Below are positions 9,092 through 17,374 of a stretch of DNA of 64,000 bases, piece after piece. The position numbers and the translations under genes were made by a program. How positions within the stretch are numbered: the stretch's first letter is position 1; each line of letters starts with the position of its first letter. Source of the DNA: G965218495 sp965218495 (GTDB lineage: Bacteria; Bacteroidota; Rhodothermia; Rhodothermales; Bin80); contig OZ244626.1 of assembly GCA_965218495.1 (NCBI GenBank), forward strand, positions 1,798,001-1,862,000, given 5' to 3'. Under the pieces are notes generated by a model that was given only the letters and a program-made list of their open reading frames with translations, searched no databases and had not been told where the DNA came from.

Positions 9092-9489
9092 TCTTCGTCG
9101 CTTGGGCTGCTGATCCCAAAAGCGTCCGAGATTTGTTTTTGCACCTCGATGATCGTCTCCGCCTTGGAGAGCCGCTCCCTGAGGCGCCGGTTCTCCTTGT
9201 GTGCCGATTCCAGCTGGGCCGCCAGAGCGGCAATCTCCGTGGCAGCCTGTTGGCCGCCTGCCAGCGCACCCTCGCTGCGCTGCTTGCGCCACTGTGATAG
9301 CTGGGAAGCGTAGAGCCCTTCTCTGCGGAGTAGCGAACCGATGTCCTTGCTCTGCTTGCAGGCTTCAGCCTCCTGGAGAATCCGAAGCTTGTACGCTGCC
9401 GAAAATCGACGACGCCGGGCCCGCGGAACTACTTCCGTGGGCGGCGTGTCGACTGCCCCGTTAGTCTGTGATGTGAGGTCGTCTTCCAT
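9085..9489 (-). CDS. IS3-family transposase OrfA
   Basis: 134 aa from MEDDLTSQTNG. A helix-turn-helix DNA-binding part (RRRRFSAAYKLRILQEAEAC..GSLLRREGLYASQLSQWRKQ) is followed by a leucine-zipper-like coiled coil (LAAQLESAHKENRRLRERLSKAETIIEVQKQ), the standard IS3 OrfA layout. It overlaps orfB by 7 bp and matches the OrfA at 9807-10208 throughout. Confidence 0.85.
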   Translation of the reverse strand: MEDDLTSQTNGAVDTPPTEVVPRARRRRFSAAYKLRILQEAEACKQSKDIGSLLRREGLYASQLSQWRKQRSEGALAGGQQAATEIAALAAQLESAHKENRRLRERLSKAETIIEVQKQISDAFGISSPSDEDC

Positions 9490-9806
9490 GGCATAGAATA
9501 GTTGAGTGAGTCTGGTAAAAGACAGCCGAACATGGCCATCTCTCCCCTCGACGCGGGGCACGTCATTTCACTAACCCCCGTCACAAAGTGTCTCACTTAA
9601 TCTATGCACTTAGAGTGGTGGCGGCCGACGAAGAGGCCGTCGTATTCAAATTCGTCCAAGTAGGCAAAGTGTATGCGCCTTTCTCTCTGTGCCAATAAGA
9701 AGTGAGACAGTTCAATACATTACTAGTGTAGCCGCGTTGGGGTTCAAGTGGCAGGGCTGGTCAGGCGATTTTGCTTAACCAATCCATCATTTTCCCCTAT
9801 TCAATC

Positions 9807-10208
9807 ATGGAATCCGACTACCATTCCAACACGACCGGTACTGCAGAGGTCCCGCCGTCTGAGGTGGTTCCCAGGGCCAAGCGCCGCAGGTTCACTGCCA
9901 GTTACAAGATGCGCATTCTGGACGAGGCCGAACTCTGCAGTAAGCCTGGAGAGGTCGGTGCGCTTTTGCGTCGGGAAGGCCTTTATTCGTCTCATCTGGC
10001 CCAGTGGCGCAAGCAGGGCGAACATGGAGCGCTTTATGGTTCGACCAAGTCTGGGAAGGAACTGTTGGCCAAGGACGAGGAGATTCGGCGGCTGCGCAGG
10101 GCGCTTGGTCAGTCCCGGCAGCAGCTTCAGAAGGCCGAGGCCATCATAGAGGTTCAAAAAAAAGTCTGCATGCTCTTTGGCATCAGCAGCGAGAGCGAGG
10201 CCGGGTAG
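9807..10208 (+). CDS. IS3-family transposase OrfA
   Basis: 133 aa from MESDYHSNTTG. The helix-turn-helix region is RRRFTASYKMRILDEAELC..LRREGLYSSHLAQWRKQ and the coiled coil is LAKDEEIRRLRRALGQSRQQLQKAEAIIEVQKK. Length and layout match copy 1. A run of eight A at 10156-10163 within the QKK codons is a likely programmed frameshift site that would join it to OrfB. Confidence 0.88.
   Translation: MESDYHSNTTGTAEVPPSEVVPRAKRRRFTASYKMRILDEAELCSKPGEVGALLRREGLYSSHLAQWRKQGEHGALYGSTKSGKELLAKDEEIRRLRRALGQSRQQLQKAEAIIEVQKKVCMLFGISSESEAG
10156..10163 (+). promoter_or_regulatory. Likely programmed frameshift site (A8 run)
   Basis: Eight A followed by G lie 45 nt before the orfA stop, where the orfB frame is already open. 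IS3-family elements typically make the OrfAB transposase by -1 frameshifting on A-rich slippery runs. The equivalent position in copy 1 has only five A. Confidence 0.55.
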
Positions 10209-10210
10209 CG

Positions 10211-11281
10211 ATGAGGGAGATGGTCAAGGCATTGCGTCCGATTCTGGGTACGGTGGCGGCCTGCCGCCACGTGGGGATCTCTCGCGCCTCCTATTACAGA
10301 AGTCAACGTGCGGCGCAGCAGCAGCCGAAGCGGCGTCGCCAGAGCAGCCGACGGTTGTCGGAAGCTCGCCGGGCGGAGATTCGGGCGATATTGAACGCGA
10401 GGCGTTTTGTGGACCTGCCGCCACGCCAGATCTGGGCCACGCTCCTGGATGAAGGCACCTACCTGTGCCACTGGCGCACCATGTATCGTATCCTTAGTGA
10501 AAACAGGGAGATACGCGAGCGCAGGAATCAGCGCGTACATCCTCCGTACACGAAGCCGGAGTTGTTGGCCCAAGCTCCGAACGAGCTTTGGACGTGGGAC
10601 ATCACCACGCTTCGGGGCCCGGTCAAGGGCCTGCACTTCAAGCTCTACGTGCTACTGGATGTCTTCAGCCGCTACGTGGTGGGATGGACCCTTGCCTCGT
10701 TTGAGTCTGCCGCGCTGGCCAAGGATCTCGTCCTGGCCACATGCGCGCGTCAAAACGTCCGAAGAGACCAGCTGGTCCTCCATTCGGATCGCGGCCCGGT
10801 CATGACAAGCAAGACGTATGTGCAGCTGTTGGCAGAGCTGGGAGTGGAAGGCTCCTACAGCCGTCCGTATCGCTCGAACGACCATCCCTATTCGGAGGCG
10901 CACTTCCGCACGGCGAAGTACCACCGGACGTACGAGGTGCGCTTCGGCTCCCTGGAGGACGCCCGGAGCTGGGCGCGGCTCTTCTTCCATTGGTACAACA
11001 ACGAATTCTACCACACGGGGATTGAGCTGATGCATCCCTCGACGATCCACTACGGCAAGACGCGCGAGGTATGGAAGGCGCGACAGCGCGTCATGCAGGA
11101 AGCCTATGCGCGAGAACCGGAGCGATTCATTCGGGGGATGCCCAAGGTACCCATGCCACCGCGGAAGGTGTGGATCAACCCGCCAGACGACCCCCAGGCT
11201 GCGGTGAAGCTCGTAGCCAAGAGCAATGGCCGCCAGTCCCGCAACTTCGTAGTCACACGCGACCAGTTACTGCCCACATGA
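10211..11281 (+). CDS. IS3-family transposase OrfB
   Basis: 356 aa from the ATG just after the orfA stop (MREMVKALRPILGTVAACRHVGISRASYYRSQ). DDE residues are in WDITTLRGP, VLHSDRGPVM and HPYSEAHFRTAKY. The C-terminal PMPPRKVWINPP block is shared with copy 1. The frame extends upstream into orfA, as expected if the active form is an OrfAB fusion. Apparently intact. Confidence 0.88.
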   Translation: MREMVKALRPILGTVAACRHVGISRASYYRSQRAAQQQPKRRRQSSRRLSEARRAEIRAILNARRFVDLPPRQIWATLLDEGTYLCHWRTMYRILSENREIRERRNQRVHPPYTKPELLAQAPNELWTWDITTLRGPVKGLHFKLYVLLDVFSRYVVGWTLASFESAALAKDLVLATCARQNVRRDQLVLHSDRGPVMTSKTYVQLLAELGVEGSYSRPYRSNDHPYSEAHFRTAKYHRTYEVRFGSLEDARSWARLFFHWYNNEFYHTGIELMHPSTIHYGKTREVWKARQRVMQEAYAREPERFIRGMPKVPMPPRKVWINPPDDPQAAVKLVAKSNGRQSRNFVVTRDQLLPT

Positions 11282-11321
11282 GTTCCATCCGCTACACTAA
11301 ATCCGAGGCGAACTTGTCTCA

Positions 11322-12016
11322 TTTTTGTTGGCACATACCGTGGCAAGGACAATGCAGTGCAAGATCGTATACGGAATCCAACTGTCCTAGCCCCAGAAGT
11401 CCCCAAAAAATTAACGTGACACTGCCGGGGTAAGCCTAGTCAGCCGCGACTTCGGCCAGTTGAGTCGGGAGGTGCGCACGGGGCTGGGAATGGGTTGCTG
11501 GCAGCAAGCCCTCTTGCCCTCTGAAACCGCCCAGTCCGATTCATGTGCCATGCCCGTTAAAGTGACATTTATGCCAACAAGGGACAATTCATGCGTCTGC
11601 TACGTAACGTGTTTCGCGTTCATCGGTATATAGGTCTTCAGTTAACCCCCGGTGTTGCACGGTCCCACGGTGTTCGTCTACCTTGCGTGTGCCAAGCGGG
11701 CAAGGTTAGGACTGTCGTTGCAGGGATCCTGTAGATCACGACGCTGGAGCATTGGCTCGGTTCATTCCAGCACACGGTCTCTTGGGAGCCCTGCCTGCGG
11801 CGGTGGATAATGTCAGGTAGCCGTGAAGAAGGTTCCCCATGACAATCTCGGCCTTTGAATTGGCCTGGCGAGACATGGCAGCGCCCATCTGTGCTGGGGT
11901 ACACCAACCATGGTTGGTGTACCCTCAAAAGGTGAGTCTGCTCCACCACCGCATTTCTACGAAGAGCACTCATGCGATCTCCACTGCTAATCCTAGAATC
12001 CCAGGATCCTATGTAT
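11322..12016. other. Intergenic region with a perfect palindrome
   Basis: No convincing gene is seen. The only clear structure is the 28-bp perfect palindrome at 11897-11924, about 95 bp before the beta-propeller gene. Confidence 0.6.
11897..11924. repeat. 28-bp perfect palindrome
   Basis: The half-site GGGTACACCAACCA is followed immediately by its exact reverse complement, centred on CCATGG, with no spacer. The lack of a loop and of a T-run argues against a terminator and fits a dimeric regulator's operator or a recombination site. Function unknown. Confidence 0.7.
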
Positions 12017-13144
12017 ATGCGCGTCCTCAGCGTATCCTTCTTGTGCTTCGTTCTGACTCCCTGCTGGGGGCAACAGGTTGACGCAAGTAATGGTGAACAA
12101 TACCCTCATGTAACGCTGACTGAGCTATTCCGGATCGGTGACGGGGCAGGCCCAGAAGGGGTGTTCTTCGGTAGCATATGGGGAGTAGCCGTCAATTCCG
12201 TTGGCCAGATACTTGTCGCTGATAATCAAGCGCCATCAGTACTTGTCTTTTCCGATGCTGGTCTATTGTTGGACCGTATCGGCAGTAAAGGAAACGGCCC
12301 AGGAGAGTATAGCGAGGTACAAAGAGTGAGCGTAGGGACTCGGGACACGGTGTTCGTATGGGACGGAAAAAGGGATCAGCTGTCGGAATTTTCACCAGAA
12401 GGCTATACCTTTGTACGTAGTGTTCGCATACAGCGCACCAATGATGGGTACGCCCCGAGCAGATTGCTAGGTGTAGGCAATAGTAACTATGTCTTTGTGT
12501 TTTCGAGGCCATTTGGAGTCACCGCAGATGGCATCTATCAGCGACCGGACAGTGTGAAGGTAGCCCTAGTGGGCAGGGATGGATACGTAGTAAGGCATTT
12601 GACAAGTGTCCTAGCAGACGCCGACATATATGCCACATTCATCCCTGGTGGGGGAATCGGGGTTCAGGAATTGCCTTTTGGCCGGGAATCGTTCGTTCGA
12701 CTCGGGCCGGGCAATCAAGTGTATTCTGGACATAATGAGTCTATCGATATAACAATAACGAATCTTTCTGGTGATTCACAGGGGTCTGTTAGACGGTCAC
12801 ATCAACCTGTTCCAGTTACAAGATCGGATATTGAGGCAGAGTTGGCTGGACTCAAGTTCGATTCTGACGTGAAGCGACAAAAGCTCGTTGACGCAATACC
12901 ACGCAGTAAGGCAGCCTATGCAACGTTTCGCGTGGATGATAGTGGGCGCGTTTGGCTCAAGACAGTGAGTGAACAAGAGTCATCCGCTACGTGGTTGATC
13001 ATAACTGCAACGGGCAATATTGCAGGCAGAGCTGTACTACCCGATCATGTGAAATTGCGGGTCATTAAGTCAGGTAAGGCGTACGCAATTGGGCGGAACC
13101 ATGCCGGTGCAGACATAATCATCGTATACGAGATTAGGGAGTAG
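12017..13144 (+). CDS. Secreted six-bladed beta-propeller protein
   Basis: 375 aa if started at the ATG giving MRVLSVSFLCFVLTPCWGQQ, a clear signal peptide; ATGs at 12011 and 11972 are alternatives. The mature part holds NHL/6-bladed propeller repeats: GSIWGVAVNSVGQILVADNQAPSVLVFSDAGLLLDRIGSKGNGPGEY, then FVWDGKRDQLSEFSPEGY. The G-x-G-PGEY/F turn is typical of Bacteroidota 6-bladed propeller proteins. These are exported and possibly surface-attached; ligand and role are unknown. The neighbouring convergent gene belongs to the same family. Family call is good; function is not assigned. Confidence 0.75.
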   Translation: MRVLSVSFLCFVLTPCWGQQVDASNGEQYPHVTLTELFRIGDGAGPEGVFFGSIWGVAVNSVGQILVADNQAPSVLVFSDAGLLLDRIGSKGNGPGEYSEVQRVSVGTRDTVFVWDGKRDQLSEFSPEGYTFVRSVRIQRTNDGYAPSRLLGVGNSNYVFVFSRPFGVTADGIYQRPDSVKVALVGRDGYVVRHLTSVLADADIYATFIPGGGIGVQELPFGRESFVRLGPGNQVYSGHNESIDITITNLSGDSQGSVRRSHQPVPVTRSDIEAELAGLKFDSDVKRQKLVDAIPRSKAAYATFRVDDSGRVWLKTVSEQESSATWLIITATGNIAGRAVLPDHVKLRVIKSGKAYAIGRNHAGADIIIVYEIRE

Positions 13145-13239
13145 TCGACCTCTTGATGGCATGCTCCGCTCGGTCATAAGTGCGCTGCCGTCATCTGGCT
13201 CGGGGTCGCCGATTTGTTTGCGTTAGCTCTTGACACGGT

Positions 13240-14403
13240 TTACCGAGATCTGTAAATATGAATTTGAGAGAATTTGTTGAATCCACCAGACTCCGTGAAG
13301 CGATACTCTCCGTCTACGGCCACTATGTGTTCCCCAAGTTCAGGACCAGCTGGCCCAAGGTACACACCTATACCAGTTCGAGCGTCTATCCTAAACAGAT
13401 GAGACTCCCTGTGGATGATGTCGGGCATGATCTTATCAAGGTCATAGTCCACAATGTTGTAGGTCACGTAGAAGCTGTCCTCATCGGAAAACAGTGCCTT
13501 AAACTCAGCCCTTCCATTCTCCGTAAGAACTGCGCGGGTTGTGCGCCCATCAGACCGCACACGCTCTTCCACCGTGTTTTGGCGGAACTCAGGAAATGTA
13601 ACCTGCCACAACAACTCCCCAGACTCCGAATAAGCTGTCATCGCCGGGATGTACTTTGTTATCTGGGCAATTATTCGATGTCGTTCGTTGCAGGCCAGAA
13701 GCCCTTCCATTGCAAATCGGTCGGCAATCCACGCAGTGGTATGCTTATAAGGCTCACCGAAGGACAACACTACATCCCCACCGTATGTGATCCTATGGAC
13801 GATACCATGACGCGTCGGATCATGCCCCATGGTGTAATAGTGTCCGTGCATCGCGCAACTCCCGAAACCCAGTGGAGGTGCACGAAACTCAGACACAAAA
13901 GTGGTGGACCCTCCGTCGCGTTCAAACCTGGTCACCAGCCCACCATCATTGACAAATAACGTCCGGCCTTGATCTGCAACAGTTAGCGAAGTAACGCCTT
14001 TGAATTCCCCTGGTCCTTCACCTTGCGAGCCGATCAAGCCGCGGTAAGTACCGTCATAGGCATAGGAACGTACCTCATTCCATGACATGTCGAGATAAAA
14101 CAGTGTGCCCCTGCGGTCAGTATCCAAGTCCAGCAAAATTCCGATCATCTCGTGTGCGTCGCCTTCACGAACACCGATCGTTTCCGTATCGAGCCTTTCC
14201 CAGCTCCAACGCCCCGCCTCATTGCCGCGAGGACGCAGCTCGAATCGAGGGTGGACCGCAGTTGGAATATTCTCCTTGGTCGGATGATGGATAACTTGGC
14301 TGCTTGCCAGGATAGGCAGACAGAACGTAGTTGCTACCAAGGCTGCCGTCGCTAAGAGTCTCGCTACAGGCCAGCAGAAACGGGGCAGAGGCGCACCAGT
14401 CAT
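13240..14403 (-). CDS. Secreted six-bladed beta-propeller protein
   Basis: 387 aa from MTGAPLPRFCWPVARLLATAALVATTFC, a signal peptide ending near ILASSQ. An upstream in-frame ATG at 14469 would add a non-signal extension. Propeller motifs include GTLFYLDMSWNEVRSYAYDGTYRGLIGSQGEGPGEF and LTVADQGRTLFVNDGGLVTRFERDG. It shares the GEGPGEF turn with the neighbouring protein at 12017-13144, but the sequences are clearly divergent. The two genes converge with a 95-bp gap. Probably periplasmic or surface-exposed; specific role unknown. Confidence 0.75.
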   Translation of the reverse strand: MTGAPLPRFCWPVARLLATAALVATTFCLPILASSQVIHHPTKENIPTAVHPRFELRPRGNEAGRWSWERLDTETIGVREGDAHEMIGILLDLDTDRRGTLFYLDMSWNEVRSYAYDGTYRGLIGSQGEGPGEFKGVTSLTVADQGRTLFVNDGGLVTRFERDGGSTTFVSEFRAPPLGFGSCAMHGHYYTMGHDPTRHGIVHRITYGGDVVLSFGEPYKHTTAWIADRFAMEGLLACNERHRIIAQITKYIPAMTAYSESGELLWQVTFPEFRQNTVEERVRSDGRTTRAVLTENGRAEFKALFSDEDSFYVTYNIVDYDLDKIMPDIIHRESHLFRIDARTGIGVYLGPAGPELGEHIVAVDGEYRFTESGGFNKFSQIHIYRSR

Positions 14404-14964
14404 GTGTGCTAGATAGTTACGATTACACCATCTACCTACGTACACCCCAGCCAAGCAGTTACACATCAAGAGCGTGACCGCACGCTTACGGCGAAGTGCA
14501 TCGGCGGTGGCGGGCTGACACGCGAAAGGCCATGCCGAAGCCTGGGCCCGGAACGAGGGCTACCCTACAAGCATAGCGCCTCGGCAGCAGCATGCGAACG
14601 CACGCCCACACTGCCCCATATATAGAGTATTCCGTGGAATGCCCAGGCGCGGCCGTTTACACGCAGCCTCGCTGAACCGCAGCAGGCTGGTCGCTGGAAG
14701 TCCCCTCCATGCCGCCCTCGGCTGGCAATCCAGGGCCGGACAAGGCTGCTGGAAGCACCTACTCTGTATTCGCAACTCAAACAAACTTGGGCTTTGCTGA
14801 TCGTGGTTAATGGGAGCATCCACAGACTCGATTCCCTTGGAGTAGCGCGCTCCCTCCTTCCCCTCAAAAATGCGATACCTTTAATTGTCGCTGACTGGGA
14901 AAGACTATTGACATTCATCAGTGGCTGCTGTCGCGCGCTGCAGCCCCCGGATTCAGAACGCGCG
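14404..14964. other. Intergenic region, no feature recognised
   Basis: Short open frames here have no recognisable domains or signals. It would contain the promoter of the minus-strand propeller gene and the region beyond the 3' end of the dehydrogenase gene. Confidence 0.5.
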
Positions 14965-15924
14965 TCACAGAGTTAGCAGCACCTTTACCGCTTCTTCCTC
15001 TTTTGTGGCGGCCAGCACAAAGCCGCGGGCAGCCTCTGCCAACGGTAGCCGGTGCGAGATCAGCGGCGTCGGATCGACGCGCCCGCTGGAGATTAGCGCT
15101 AGCGCCAACCGAAAGGACCGAAGCCCCGGCTCGCGCTGCGCAAAGACGCTGGTGATGAGGCGCGCATTCTGGCGCATGAAGTGCTCGAGCTTCATGGGAA
15201 CCCTTTCGCGCTTGGGGACGCCGAAGATTGCTACGTCACCGCCGCCGCGGACCAGGTCTGCGCACAAATTTATCGTTTCGGCCTTGCCGACCGCCTCGAC
15301 GACGAGGTCCGCCATGGTCCCTGCGGTATGTGTACGCACGGCGGCAATCGGGTCGGTACGCCCGCAATGCACCACACAGGTTGCGCCCAGGCTTCGGGAA
15401 AGTGTCAATCGGTGGTCTACGATATCCAACCCGGTCACGGTCGCTGCACCCATGCTGCTGAGAATCATGGTGAAAAGCAGACCTGCAGGCCCCTGCCCTA
15501 CTACCACGACATTGCGGTCCACCACGCTGGGTAGTTTGCGGCAACAGAACAGAACCGTCCCCAGCTGCTGGGCCATTAGCGCCTTCTCCGTGGCCACCGC
15601 TTCCGGCACGGGTATCACGGTCTGCGGCTTCGCCACCACGTACTCCGCAAAGGCATCGTAGTCCGGCGCCAATGCCAGGACCCGTGTTCCCGTGGCAAGG
15701 CCAGTGGATACGGATGGCTCCACTACTTCGGCAACACACTCGTGGCCCGAAAACCCAGGCTTCGCAGGATAGGCCGCTGCAGGACTATCATGCAGGAAAT
15801 GAAGGTCGCTCCCGCAGATCGCGACAAGCAACGGACGCAGCAACACGTCACCGGGACCTGGCACAGGGTCGGGCACCGTGACCAAAGCGGCTTGGCCAGG
15901 CGCCGTGTATTGGACGGCCCGCAT
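14965..15924 (-). CDS. Medium-chain zinc-type alcohol/polyol dehydrogenase
   Basis: 319 aa, somewhat short for the family (usually 340-350). The catalytic domain has CGSD at 37-40 and GHE at 60-62, the zinc-site Cys and His-Glu pattern of the MDR superfamily. The Rossmann domain has VVVVGQGPAGLLF near residue 138. The four-cysteine structural zinc loop is absent, and this explains the shorter length. Such enzymes oxidise sugar alcohols or threonine-like substrates with NAD(P). The gene lies 10 bp downstream of a sugar isomerase-like gene on the same strand, suggesting an operon and a polyol or sugar substrate (inference). Confidence 0.82.
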   Translation of the reverse strand: MRAVQYTAPGQAALVTVPDPVPGPGDVLLRPLLVAICGSDLHFLHDSPAAAYPAKPGFSGHECVAEVVEPSVSTGLATGTRVLALAPDYDAFAEYVVAKPQTVIPVPEAVATEKALMAQQLGTVLFCCRKLPSVVDRNVVVVGQGPAGLLFTMILSSMGAATVTGLDIVDHRLTLSRSLGATCVVHCGRTDPIAAVRTHTAGTMADLVVEAVGKAETINLCADLVRGGGDVAIFGVPKRERVPMKLEHFMRQNARLITSVFAQREPGLRSFRLALALISSGRVDPTPLISHRLPLAEAARGFVLAATKEEEAVKVLLTL

Positions 15925-15934
15925 CGCAGGCTAC

Positions 15935-16876
15935 CTAGCTGAAGGCGCTCCTGAGCAGCTCCAAACTCTTCGGGATGGCCGTCCGCCCCTCCTCCTTGCC
16001 CTCGAACTCCAGCGATACATAGCCACTGTAGTTGACCTCGCGCATGATGGCAGCAATGCGATCGTAGTCGAGATCGAGCGTGTACCAAGTGCCACCGCCG
16101 TAGTACGTCTTGGCTTGCATAAGCACCGTGTGGGGCGCAAGCATCCTAAGCTTGTCGTATGGATCCTCCAGGAAGTTGCCCGTGTCTAACGTCACCTGAA
16201 GCCACGGCGAATCAAGGGCCTCCACAATGCGCAGCACACCCTCCGGCGTCCGCCCCAGTCCCCAGTGGTTCTCCAGGCCCAACAACACGCCGCACTCCTC
16301 GGCCTTGGGAAGAAACTGCTCGATAGACGAAATCACCCAGCCAAAACCGTCCTCATCCGTATACCCCTCAATCGCCGGCTCTATGCCGCGGTTAGCCATC
16401 AGCGCAGTGAATGACTCGGAAGTGCCCCAGCGACCCGTATTCAGGCGCATGGTTGGGATGCCCAGCGTGTAGCACAGTTCGATCTGGTGAATGGTTTTGT
16501 CGATCTCGTGCTTCCGCTTCTCTGGATCTGGCGACACAAAGCCTTGGTGCGTCGAGAAGCCCATCAGGTCCAAGCCGTTGACAAAGGCGCGGCGCTTGAG
16601 GTCCTGCAGATAGCCAGGCTCTTCCGACGTCATCTGAACGTGCAAGAGCTCTACGCCATCAAAGCCCATGGCCGCGGCCTGATCAATGCAGTCCTCTATA
16701 GGGTAGGCCTCCTTCGGCCCGTTGAAGCGCCAAAAGGAATACGTCGATACTCCTATAGGGTTTGGGCGTCTTGGTGTGGCTGCCGACTGTCCAACTGCCG
16801 GCACGGTTGGAATGGCCGCCAGGCCCGCGGCGGCGGCCGTGGCATTACGTAGGAATTTACGTCGATTGTGGTCGAT
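15935..16876 (-). CDS. Tat-type sugar phosphate isomerase/epimerase-like TIM-barrel protein
   Basis: The TIM barrel of the xylose-isomerase-like AP-endonuclease-2 family is clear: PIGVSTYSFWRF, GFDGVELLHVQM, LLGLENHWGLG, VTLDTGNFLEDP and YVSLEFEGKEEG, which supply the Glu/Asp metal-site pattern. In frame upstream of the first usual start (GTG 16804) the sequence encodes NRRKFLRNATAAAAGLAAIPTV, a twin-arginine signal. The codon where a Met is expected, before DHNRRKF, is ATC (16874-16876), 7 nt after GAGG. Either ATC is used as a rare start, or the true ATG was mutated and only an unexported form is made. It is divergent from the AGE epimerase gene and probably cotranscribed with the dehydrogenase. 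Confidence 0.75.
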   Translation of the reverse strand: MDHNRRKFLRNATAAAAGLAAIPTVPAVGQSAATPRRPNPIGVSTYSFWRFNGPKEAYPIEDCIDQAAAMGFDGVELLHVQMTSEEPGYLQDLKRRAFVNGLDLMGFSTHQGFVSPDPEKRKHEIDKTIHQIELCYTLGIPTMRLNTGRWGTSESFTALMANRGIEPAIEGYTDEDGFGWVISSIEQFLPKAEECGVLLGLENHWGLGRTPEGVLRIVEALDSPWLQVTLDTGNFLEDPYDKLRMLAPHTVLMQAKTYYGGGTWYTLDLDYDRIAAIMREVNYSGYVSLEFEGKEEGRTAIPKSLELLRSAFS

Positions 16877-16974
16877 AACGGTACCTCATGCTTTGGTTGT
16901 GCAGCATAATATAGCCCCTGCGACCATGCGAATAGCGAGTGGCTAGTGGAGTGCGAATTTCAGATCTTGGGCGC

Positions 16975-17071
16975 ATGAATCTACCTACCTGCGCCCAACT
17001 CCAGACCTATGCCGACCGGTTCGAGCAGGAACTGTTCGAGCGCGTGCTCCCCTTCTGGGAGCACCATTCGC
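16975..17071 (+). pseudogene. AGE-family epimerase, 5' fragment
   Basis: The fragment encodes MNLPTCAQLQTYADRFEQ and on to FWEHHS, the N-terminus of an N-acylglucosamine 2-epimerase/cellobiose 2-epimerase family protein, and stops inside the 8-bp target duplication CCATTCGC (17064-17071) of the inserted IS256-like element. Joined to 19745-20835 it restores a continuous frame of 395 aa through HHSPDRVHGGYFN. Confidence 0.9.
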
Positions 17072-17374
17072 GGGATTGCACAAAATTTAGTTGGGTTTCG
17101 GCGGATTCTGCCGAGATGGGCCCTCAAAGTAGATATCTTTTGGCAATGGATTGCGCTTCGGGCCGAGTGTGTGGGTGCAAATGGGACGGTGCGTGCCTAT
17201 GTGGGCCCAATTGCGTGCTCACACGCGGATTTTCGGGCGCAGGCAGGCTCGTGGAGTGACTTCTCGGGCACGAAATCCCGCAGGAATCCTCTGATTGCAC
17301 GCGTAAGCGGCGATCTTGGCAGGGTGCAGCGCCTCAGAGCGTCCGGACAGCTGCGGGTTTTGCTTATGCCAGCG

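Larger units (their letters stand above)
7973..9595 (-). mobile_element. IS3-family element, copy 1
   Basis: The ends carry short inverted repeats starting TGAGAC: TGAGACCATTGTC at 7973, and TGAGACACTTTG reading inward from 9595. Inside are overlapping orfA and orfB on the minus strand. It inserted directly upstream of the IS1634 transposase start. No clear short target duplication was found. Confidence 0.7.
9703..11321 (+). mobile_element. IS3-family element, copy 2
   Basis: It begins TGAGACAGTTC at 9703 and ends with the inverted form of TGAGACAAGTTC at 11321. It encodes orfA and orfB on the plus strand, is divergent from copy 1 and opposite in orientation, with only 107 bp between the two. 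Both frames look intact. Confidence 0.75.

Noticed and set aside
14560..14918. Minus-strand frames of 87 and 117 codons upstream of the dehydrogenase
   Set aside because: No ribosome site, signal or domain; composition looks non-coding.
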